From Campylobacterales bacterium (lineage in GTDB: Bacteria; Campylobacterota; Campylobacteria; Campylobacterales; QNZT01), in the NCBI GenBank assembly GCA_027080605.1, contig JALWRO010000193.1:1-17950 (forward strand): a stretch of DNA of 17,950 bases, written 5' to 3'. Shown here one piece after another: positions 12,473-17,950 of this stretch. The notes below the pieces were generated by a model. That model saw nothing but the letters and a program-made list of their open reading frames with translations. It ran no database searches and was not told the DNA's origin. The translations under genes and the position numbers were made by a program. Each line of letters begins with the position of its first letter. The first letter of the stretch is position 1.

Positions 12473-14308
12473 CTACCACGATCCCCCTCCACCACCTCCT
12501 CCCCCGCCTCCGGTGAAGCTTCCGCCGCCGCTCATGCCGCCGGTGTCGGTGCTAACTGGGGTGCTGACGCTGTGGAGATCATGGTAGAGGTTGTCAAAAT
12601 CTTCCATATCACCGTAATACCAGGCGGGTGTCAGTCCGAGTGTGTGGTAGAAGCTGAGCCAGTGTTTGTTAAGTCCGAAGAGCAGGGCATAGGGGAGGAG
12701 TTTGTCGAGGTAGAGGGGATCCTCTTCGAGTCTGCGGCGGATCTCATCCTCTTTGACGCGTTTGATGAACTCTTCGAGTCCTTTGAGATGGAGGTAGGTG
12801 TGTGTGCCTTTGGGAGTGAGTGGACCGAGGTGACGGTAGGTCAGGAGTACGAAAAGCACGCCGAGCGAGATGACAGGCAGCGGGGTGAAAAGTAATCCTT
12901 TCCAGCCAAGTTCCGGCAGAAAGGCTTCTCCGACGGTAAAGAGCGGCAGGGCGGCGAACACGGCACCGAAAATTTTCCTGAAAAGACCCTGTGACGTGAG
13001 TATGATGAAAAGTCCGGCGATGACGAAAATCGAGATCATCGCAAGGGTGAGGGTCGTGGCGGTTCCGAGCGTGGTGATAGAGGTGATGATTGAGAGTGCG
13101 ATCAGCGGGATGCCGAAGAGCAGGCTTTTGAGCAGGAATGTTTTGCGCAGTTTTTCGGGATTCTCTTTCATGTAGCCCGCTTTGACTGACCAGTTGTAGA
13201 GCATTTTGTTGATTGTCGTGAAGCCTTCGCGGATTGTTTCGGCGATACTGGGATTGTCGGGTGTGAGGACGAAGATATTGTCGTTGGGAAAGAGGATATG
13301 CTCCAGTAGGTAGCCTTCATCTTCGCTCAGATCGCCAGTGGATTTGTTGGTTTTCTGAAAGGTGGTGAGTTGCTCTTTTCGGAAGATATCGAGATACCCT
13401 TTCTGTGCCAGCTCCAGCACCGCCGCCGGAAAATCTGTGGTATCAGCGACGTTGTCGAGAATCAGTCCCGATTGTAACACATCCAGACCTCTGGGTGGGG
13501 TGTACATCGGCGCGACGGAGCGATTGCGGTGAGGGGCGGCGTGACGACGGTAGAAGTTGTAGAGATAGAGCAGAAACGCGCCGAGTGCCGGCCACTGCAA
13601 AAGCCCTGCGGCATAGTCGCTGAATGAGGTCGTAACATTTTCCAGACCACTCTGTGCCAGTGTGCCTGCCGGGTAGATCACTTCTACGGTGAGCCCTTCA
13701 TGAGGTGCCAGTTTCGGTACGGAAAACTGCAGATGATGGGAACTCATCCAGACCGTCGTGGCAGTGGTGCCGGTAGTACCGTAACGACCGGTATAGGTGG
13801 CGGTACGGACGTTGTTTTTGGAGAGGGAGGGTGGCAGGAAGAGATTGACGATGATGTGCGAGATAGGCACCCGCCATCCCGTACCGACGGCGTTCCAGCG
13901 AATGGCGTCATGTCGGTCATCGTGGGGAAGCACCCCTTTTTTGACGCGGTAGCGGATCAGGTAGGTGTGTGTGCCGGTGAGGGTACGGTTGGGGTCTCCG
14001 ATCTTGAGGCGTATGGTATCGCCCGCGTCGGTGGAGAGGTAGGATTTCTCCCAGGGGACTTCGTGTCCGTCCATCGAGATTTCGAAATCGTGCAGACCGA
14101 TATCTTTGGGCAGAAAGTCGGTTTTGACGGTGTGAGGGATGTCACGGTAGATGCCGTGGCGCGGTGTCTGACCGAAGTCATAGGTGATTTGCTCAGCGAT
14201 CCGCAACTTCCCTGACTGTGCGACGTCGATGCGCACATGATAGTTGGTAATCTCTTCCCCATGCAGCAGGGAGAGAAAAAAGAGCAGAAAGAGCAGCAGT
14301 CGTTTCAC
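12473..14308 (-). CDS. DUF2207-domain membrane protein with polyglycine C-terminus
   Basis: A 611-residue envelope protein of the DUF2207 (YciQ-like) family, function unknown. It begins with a signal peptide (1 to about 18), then an extracytoplasmic beta-rich domain (20-230) with YDFGQTPRHGIYRDIP, a family-typical stretch. A first membrane segment lies near 235-253, a basic cytoplasmic region follows, then hydrophobic segments near 391-440 and 446-492. The last 22 residues are almost all Gly, ending GGSW, as in many relatives. The start is GTG at 14308-14306, overlapping the lemA stop by four bases (GTGA), which shows translational coupling. LemA and DUF2207 genes are commonly paired, so the call is strong though the role is not known. 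Confidence 0.9.
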   Translation of the reverse strand: MKRLLLFLLFFLSLLHGEEITNYHVRIDVAQSGKLRIAEQITYDFGQTPRHGIYRDIPHTVKTDFLPKDIGLHDFEISMDGHEVPWEKSYLSTDAGDTIRLKIGDPNRTLTGTHTYLIRYRVKKGVLPHDDRHDAIRWNAVGTGWRVPISHIIVNLFLPPSLSKNNVRTATYTGRYGTTGTTATTVWMSSHHLQFSVPKLAPHEGLTVEVIYPAGTLAQSGLENVTTSFSDYAAGLLQWPALGAFLLYLYNFYRRHAAPHRNRSVAPMYTPPRGLDVLQSGLILDNVADTTDFPAAVLELAQKGYLDIFRKEQLTTFQKTNKSTGDLSEDEGYLLEHILFPNDNIFVLTPDNPSIAETIREGFTTINKMLYNWSVKAGYMKENPEKLRKTFLLKSLLFGIPLIALSIITSITTLGTATTLTLAMISIFVIAGLFIILTSQGLFRKIFGAVFAALPLFTVGEAFLPELGWKGLLFTPLPVISLGVLFVLLTYRHLGPLTPKGTHTYLHLKGLEEFIKRVKEDEIRRRLEEDPLYLDKLLPYALLFGLNKHWLSFYHTLGLTPAWYYGDMEDFDNLYHDLHSVSTPVSTDTGGMSGGGSFTGGGGGGGGGGSW

Positions 14309-14859
14309 AGGTCGATCTCTGGCATCTCTTTGGCTTTTTCGTCTTCGAGCTGGAAATATTCACGCGGGGTGAAGTTGAACTTGCGTGCAATGATCAGGTC
14401 GGGAAAACTTTCGATCTTTGCATTGTAGTCGCGTACGACGGCATTGTAATAGCGGCGGGCGTTCTGGAGGGCATCTTCGATGTTGCTTAGTTCATCCTGC
14501 AGCTTCAGGAATGTAGTATTGGCTTTGAGGTCGGGATAACTCTCCGCGAGTGCGAAGAGTTTGCCCAGTGACTGGGAGAGCATATTTTCCGCCTGGGCTT
14601 TCTCTTTCAGATCATGCGCATGCATGCTGAGTGAACGGGCTTTGACGATCTCTTCGAGGGTTGATTTTTCGTACTCTTTGTACCCTTTGACCGTTTTGAC
14701 GAGGGCGGGGATAAGGTCATGACGGCGTTTAAGCTGTACGTCTATATCTGACCATGCTGCGTCGATGCGTGCTTTGAGGGAGACAAACCCGTTGTAGATG
14801 GCGACGAAATAGAGCGCCGTTGCGGCGATGAGAATCAGGAGGATGAGACCGGCGTTCAT
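14305..14859 (-). CDS. lemA: LemA family protein
   Basis: A 184-residue LemA protein. An N-terminal membrane anchor (about 4-22, GLILLILIAATALYFVAIY) is followed by the family's helical domain, including NGFVSLKARIDAAWSDIDVQLKRR and DLIPALVKTVKGY, the most conserved stretch. LemA proteins are four-helix envelope proteins of poorly known function, often co-transcribed with DUF2207 proteins or proteases. ATG 14857-14859 is preceded by AAAGGAG with a six- to seven-base gap. The leader upstream contains a long inverted repeat with a hexamer complementary to this ribosome binding site. Length and motif order match the family, so identity is secure. Confidence 0.95.
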   Translation of the reverse strand: MNAGLILLILIAATALYFVAIYNGFVSLKARIDAAWSDIDVQLKRRHDLIPALVKTVKGYKEYEKSTLEEIVKARSLSMHAHDLKEKAQAENMLSQSLGKLFALAESYPDLKANTTFLKLQDELSNIEDALQNARRYYNAVVRDYNAKIESFPDLIIARKFNFTPREYFQLEDEKAKEMPEIDL

Positions 14860-14886
14860 GAAAAGCTCCTTTGCAAATCAATGATT

Positions 14887-14964
14887 GCGTTCTTTTAAAA
14901 CTGCGACGAGAGGCTCAGACCAGCGGGAGGATTTGTCCTCGAAGGAGTAGTTTTAAAAGAACGC
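14887..14964 (-). repeat. 16-base-pair perfect inverted repeat forming the lemA leader
   Basis: GCGTTCTTTTAAAACT (14887-14902) and its exact reverse complement (14949-14964) enclose 46 bases. Within these, GAGGA-TTTG-TCCTC (14927-14940) makes a second small hairpin. The element fills most of the 134-base gap between rarA and lemA. With the TATAAT at 14972-14977, lemA transcription would begin at about 14965, so the mRNA would open with this structure. On the RNA, CUCCUU (14947-14942) in the loop is complementary to the lemA AAGGAG (14871-14866). It may be a riboregulator, or a dispersed palindromic (REP/MITE-like) element; no second copy is in the window. Confidence 0.6.
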
Positions 14965-14971
14965 TGATACT

Positions 14972-14977
14972 ATTATA
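14972..14977 (-). promoter_or_regulatory. -10 box of the lemA operon
   Basis: An exact TATAAT on the minus strand, 16 bases after the rarA stop codon and 7 bases before the inverted repeat of the leader. The -35 region would fall inside the end of rarA and is not recognisable. Confidence 0.6.
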
Positions 14978-14993
14978 CTATATTTTCAGGGTG

Positions 14994-16178
14994 TTAGCTC
15001 TTTTTTATCTTCTCCAGCCACTCATCGAGTGTCTTTTCAAATGCCATCTTTTTTGATTCGTAAAACTTCAGTGGTTTTTGCAAATAGTTCTGTTTGACCC
15101 AGCCGCCGAAATTGTGTGGGTAGAGGTAGCCTTTGGGAGAGGGGCTTTTTAGGTGGTCAGGTACGGGCAGGGGTGGGTTGTTTTCGACATATTTGAGTGC
15201 TTCGTTGATCGCCGTGTAGACGGCGTTGGATTTGGGGGATGATGCGAGGTAGATGACACATTGCGAAAGGATGATGCGGCTTTCGGGGTAACCGATCTTT
15301 GAGACCGCCTGCATTGTCGAGACGGCAAGGTTGAGGGCGTTGGGGTTGGCGTTGCCGATATCTTCACTGGCGAGGATGACGAGGCGTCGGGCGATGAATT
15401 CCGGTGCTTCGGCGCCGTCGATCAGTCTGGCGAGGTAGTAGAGTGCGGCGTCGACATCGCTTCCACGGATACTTTTGATAAGCGCGGAGGCGAGGTTGTA
15501 GTGGGTGTCGTCGCTGCTGACACCGTCTTTGAGCATTGTCGGGCGCAAGGATTTGAGCGTATCGAGCGTGATATGTTTGTCGACTTTGACGGCGAATTCC
15601 AACAGGTTCAGCAGCGCCCGGCTGTCTCCCGCGCTGGAAGAGATGAGGTACTCTCTGGCGTCGTCGTCGATCGTAAAGTCGACTTTTTGCTGCACTCGTG
15701 TGATCAGTTCGGCGAGGTCGTCGTGTGTCAACGGCTTGAACTCAAAGAGCATCGAGCGTGAACGGATGCCGGAGGTGAGGGTGAAGTAGGGGTTTTCGGT
15801 CGATGCGCCGATGACGATGGCGATATTCTCCTCCATCGGGATCAGCAGTACCTCCTGCTGTGTTTTACTGAGACGGTGTACTTCGTCGACGAAGATGACC
15901 GGTTTGACGAGGGTGCCTTTGTACTGGGAAAAGATTTTACGAAATTGATCCACCTTCAGACTGGTGGCGTCGAGTTCGTAAAAGGGGGCGTCGAGGGTAC
16001 GTGCGATGATCTTTGCCATCGTCGTTTTGCCGCATCCCGGAGGTCCGAAAAAGAAGGAGTGGGGGATGGTTCCCTGTTTGAGCAGTTTGTAAAAGGCGCT
16101 GTCGGGCGAGACGAGGTGCTTTTGCCCCACGACCTCGTCGATCGTTTTGGGGCGAAAGATTTTGGCGAAGTCAGTCAC
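14994..16178 (-). CDS. rarA: Replication-associated recombination ATPase RarA/MgsA
   Basis: A 394-residue AAA+ ATPase related to clamp loaders and RuvB, acting at stalled or broken replication forks. Visible motifs are FRPKTIDEVVGQ at the start, Walker A GPPGCGKTT (45-53), Walker B VIFVDEVH (94-101), sensor 1 GASTENP (124-130), and the arginine-finger region GIRSRS (137-142). The C-terminal half has the RarA tetramerisation features, including RLVILASEDIGNANPNAL and PHNFGGWV near the end. It is slightly shorter than the 430-450 residues of many relatives. The start is GTG (16178-16176), since no ATG fits the conserved N-terminus. It overlaps the pseudouridine synthase gene by eight bases and so belongs to the same operon. 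Confidence 0.95.
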   Translation of the reverse strand: MTDFAKIFRPKTIDEVVGQKHLVSPDSAFYKLLKQGTIPHSFFFGPPGCGKTTMAKIIARTLDAPFYELDATSLKVDQFRKIFSQYKGTLVKPVIFVDEVHRLSKTQQEVLLIPMEENIAIVIGASTENPYFTLTSGIRSRSMLFEFKPLTHDDLAELITRVQQKVDFTIDDDAREYLISSSAGDSRALLNLLEFAVKVDKHITLDTLKSLRPTMLKDGVSSDDTHYNLASALIKSIRGSDVDAALYYLARLIDGAEAPEFIARRLVILASEDIGNANPNALNLAVSTMQAVSKIGYPESRIILSQCVIYLASSPKSNAVYTAINEALKYVENNPPLPVPDHLKSPSPKGYLYPHNFGGWVKQNYLQKPLKFYESKKMAFEKTLDEWLEKIKKS

Positions 16179-16959
16179 GGCTTTTTTTGAGCCCCTGCAG
16201 ATAGGTGTGCAGCGAGTGGTATTCGGTTTTGGTCAGAAAACGACTTTTCCCCGGCGGGATGTCGAGGCTGATACCGCCGAACTCCACACGTTTGAGGTCC
16301 ATCACATCGGCGTCGAAATAGCCGAAAAAGCGTCGCAATTCCCGGTTTTTGCCTTCGTTGATGGCGACTTTGAGCTTGGTGTAGCCACCGCTCTCTTTCT
16401 GGATTTTGTACCATAAAAACGGGGCGAAATCCATCGAAACGATCTCCGATTTGGGATGGGCGCCTTTGGTGGCGACATCGGCATGCAGTCCTCTTTTCAT
16501 CGCCTCTTCCATCGCTTCGGTGACACTCCCTTTGATCTTGAGGTAGTAGACACGTTCGAGATTACTGGTCATGAGTGCAGTGGCGACATCGGGTGCGTCG
16601 GTAAGGAGCACAAGTCCTTCACTGGCGTAGTCGAGCCGACCGATTGGGATGAAGTGGTGGTATCGTCTGGAGAGGCTGTCGTAGATGGTTTTGCGTCCGC
16701 GGTCATCTTTTTTGGTGACGAGTTCCCCTTTTTGTTTGTTGTAAACGAGTACGGTAAACTCATTTTTAGGGTGCACGAAGCGTCCTCTGAGATAGACTTT
16801 GTCACCTTTCTGAACGCGGGTCGAGAGGTCTGTAACCACTTTACCCTTGATCTTGACATGTCCGTTTTTGATCAGCTCGTCCGCTTCACGGCGTGAGTAT
16901 TTGGTGTTGTGCGAGAGATATTTGTTGAGTCGTGTACCTTCTGATGATGGTTGTTTCAT
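16171..16959 (-). CDS. rluB: RsuA/RluB-family rRNA pseudouridine synthase
   Basis: A 262-residue enzyme isomerising a specific rRNA uridine to pseudouridine. It has an N-terminal S4 RNA-binding domain (about 8-60, RLNKYLSHNTKYSRREADELI), then the catalytic GRLDYASEGLVLLTD (107-121) with nucleophile D110, and the family's EGKNRELRRFF and LKRVEFGGI elements near the C-terminus. S4 plus this catalytic order indicates RluB/RluE/RluF/RsuA; RluB is the best guess, from general resemblance only. ATG 16957-16959 overlaps the kdsD stop (ATGA) and follows AGGAA. The gene sits between kdsD and rarA in one operon with overlapping junctions. Confidence 0.92.
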   Translation of the reverse strand: MKQPSSEGTRLNKYLSHNTKYSRREADELIKNGHVKIKGKVVTDLSTRVQKGDKVYLRGRFVHPKNEFTVLVYNKQKGELVTKKDDRGRKTIYDSLSRRYHHFIPIGRLDYASEGLVLLTDAPDVATALMTSNLERVYYLKIKGSVTEAMEEAMKRGLHADVATKGAHPKSEIVSMDFAPFLWYKIQKESGGYTKLKVAINEGKNRELRRFFGYFDADVMDLKRVEFGGISLDIPPGKSRFLTKTEYHSLHTYLQGLKKSRD

Positions 16960-17915
16960 TTGATTCCTGCTTCTATGAGATCATGAATATGCAAGATCCC
17001 TTTAATATGGTGTGCTTCGTCTGTGATGACGAGGTGCTGAAGTTTGTTTTCTTCGATAATTTTCAATGCATCGCTGGCGAGCATATTTTCATCGGTGATA
17101 TATTTCGGGTTGTGTGTGGCGTACGCTGAGGCTTTGGCATCGAGTGAAAAATCCTCTTTCATCAGCGCGCGTCTGAGATCGCCGTCGCTGAGGACTCCTG
17201 TAAGTTTGCCGTTATCTGCGATCAGAACATTTCCCAGTCGACCTTCACTCATGACGACGATGGTATCTTTGAGGGGTGTATCGGGTGTGACAACGGGGAG
17301 GTTTTTTGTTCTCATGAGGTCTTTGATTTTGACAAAGAGCATTTTCCCCAGACTGCCGCCGGGATGAAAAGAGGCGAAATCCTCTTTCCTGAAACCTCTT
17401 TTTTCCATCATACAGACTGCCAGTGCATCGCCCAGTGCCATAGTCAGGGTAGTGGACGAAGTGGGAGCGACGCCGAGCGGGCATGCTTCCTGTGTTACTT
17501 TGATGGGGATCAGTACATCGGCGTATTTTCCCAGCGTCGTATTTTCCTCTTTCGCCATCGCAATGAGCGGGATGTCAAAACGTTTGATATGGGGGAGGAT
17601 TTTGGTCAACTCTTCACTTTCGCCGCTGTAACTGATAGCCAACACACCGTCCTCTTTGCCGATCATCCCCAGATCGCCATGCAGCGCTTCGGTTGGGTGC
17701 AGAAAGAAACTGCTTGTACCGGTACTGGCGAAAGTGGCCGCCATTTTGGAACCGACAAGTCCACTTTTACCCACACCTGTGATGATTAGTTTGCCTTTGA
17801 TCCCGGAGATCAGATCGACTGCCCGGTTGATCTCTTCTCCAAGAGTTGCAGCGCTTTGCTGCAACTCTCGTGCTTCGATCTCGAGTACTCTTTGTGCAAT
17901 TTCAGTAAAGTTCAT
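16956..17915 (-). CDS. kdsD: Arabinose-5-phosphate isomerase KdsD/KpsF
   Basis: A 319-residue SIS-CBS-CBS protein that interconverts ribulose-5-phosphate and arabinose-5-phosphate, the first step towards Kdo and lipopolysaccharide. The SIS domain shows GVGKSGLVGSKMAATFASTG (47-66), HPTEALHGDLGM (73-84) and SYSGESEE (95-102), then PLGVAPTSSTT (146-156) and FHPGGSLGK (183-191). Two CBS domains follow, near 200-255 and 268-319. Length matches E. coli KdsD. No Shine-Dalgarno is obvious before the ATG at 17913-17915; only six bases separate it from the stop of the preceding frame, which favours translational coupling. In Helicobacter the homologue (kpsF) follows an RNase J gene, as it seems to here. 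Confidence 0.95.
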   Translation of the reverse strand: MNFTEIAQRVLEIEARELQQSAATLGEEINRAVDLISGIKGKLIITGVGKSGLVGSKMAATFASTGTSSFFLHPTEALHGDLGMIGKEDGVLAISYSGESEELTKILPHIKRFDIPLIAMAKEENTTLGKYADVLIPIKVTQEACPLGVAPTSSTTLTMALGDALAVCMMEKRGFRKEDFASFHPGGSLGKMLFVKIKDLMRTKNLPVVTPDTPLKDTIVVMSEGRLGNVLIADNGKLTGVLSDGDLRRALMKEDFSLDAKASAYATHNPKYITDENMLASDALKIIEENKLQHLVITDEAHHIKGILHIHDLIEAGIK

Positions 17916-17921
17916 GAAGCT

Positions 17922-17950
17922 TTACATTATGAAGATAGTCGGAACGATAG
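17922..17950 (-). CDS. C-terminal end of an upstream gene, probably RNase J
   Basis: Only nine codons are visible. The minus strand reads IVPTIFIM and a TAA stop at 17924-17922, six bases before the kdsD ATG. RNase J proteins commonly end in a Pro-x-Ile-x-Pro-type hydrophobic tail, and RNase J precedes kpsF in Helicobacter, so this fits. The evidence is synteny plus a very short match. A competing reading is a plus-strand gene beginning at ATG 17930 (MKIVGTI), which has no ribosome binding site. Confidence 0.4.

Noticed and set aside
12479..12540. GC-rich repetitive stretch resembling a simple-sequence repeat or sequencing artefact
   Set aside because: It encodes the Gly-rich C-terminus ending GGSW that is normal for DUF2207 proteins.
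13700..14215. 171-codon Gly/Val/Asp-rich open frame on the plus strand
   Set aside because: It is antisense to the DUF2207 extracytoplasmic domain, and is open because of the high GC there.
14887..14964. Inverted repeat as the rarA transcription terminator
   Set aside because: The stem is long with a 46-base interior, is not followed by a T-run on the minus strand, and lies downstream of a TATAAT, so a leader or repeat element fits better.
17930..17950. Start of a divergent plus-strand gene (MKIVGTI)
   Set aside because: Only seven codons are visible and there is no ribosome binding site. The minus-strand reading agrees better with known synteny, although it is not excluded.

Overview
The window looks like chromosomal DNA of a Campylobacterota (epsilonproteobacterial) bacterium, probably a Sulfurovum/Sulfurimonas-type environmental lineage. 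The main evidence is the right edge. A KpsF/KdsD arabinose-5-phosphate isomerase gene there is preceded on the same strand by what looks like the last codons of an RNase J gene, an order I remember from Helicobacter. Exact TATAAT -10 boxes without a recognisable -35, tightly overlapping genes and moderate GC also fit. The genus is an inference.

Layout. (1) 1-2701, plus strand: the tail of an exported protein with an EF-hand-like loop, then an overlapping pair encoding a PPP-type phosphoesterase and a sugar-lactone-oxidase-type flavoprotein. (2) 2711-3121: a hairpin between converging genes, a cold-shock gene, and its structured leader and strong promoter. (3) 3118-8674, minus strand: a compact five-gene operon, in transcription order a Lys/Ala-rich lipoprotein, an HDAC-superfamily deacetylase, a FATP-like acyl-CoA synthetase, an unrecognised glycosyltransferase-like protein and a Gfo/Idh/MocA oxidoreductase. 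All junctions are ATGA/TGATG overlaps or a 19-base gap. (4) 8730-9644: two divergent Nudix hydrolase genes sharing one palindromic -10 element. (5) 9641-11710, minus strand: a Sel1-repeat protein and an exported serpin. (6) 11819-12374: an AT-rich, frameshifted and truncated AAA ATPase remnant. (7) 12473-14859: a lemA/DUF2207 operon with an unusual hairpin leader. (8) 14994-17950, minus strand: a housekeeping run of rarA, an rRNA pseudouridine synthase gene, kdsD and probably the end of an RNase J gene.

How the genes work together. KdsD makes arabinose-5-phosphate for Kdo and lipopolysaccharide; the pseudouridine synthase and RarA act in ribosome maturation and replication-fork repair. LemA and DUF2207 proteins are commonly paired envelope proteins of unclear role. 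The five-gene operon is the best candidate for something undescribed. It places a Zn-dependent lysine or polyamine deacetylase beside an AMP-forming acyl-CoA synthetase, which recalls the Bacillus AcuC/AcsA pairing, and adds a sugar-type oxidoreductase, a possible glycosyltransferase and a surface lipoprotein. No gap without a gene exceeds about 150 bases. I saw no tRNA, rRNA, CRISPR array, transposase or integrase.
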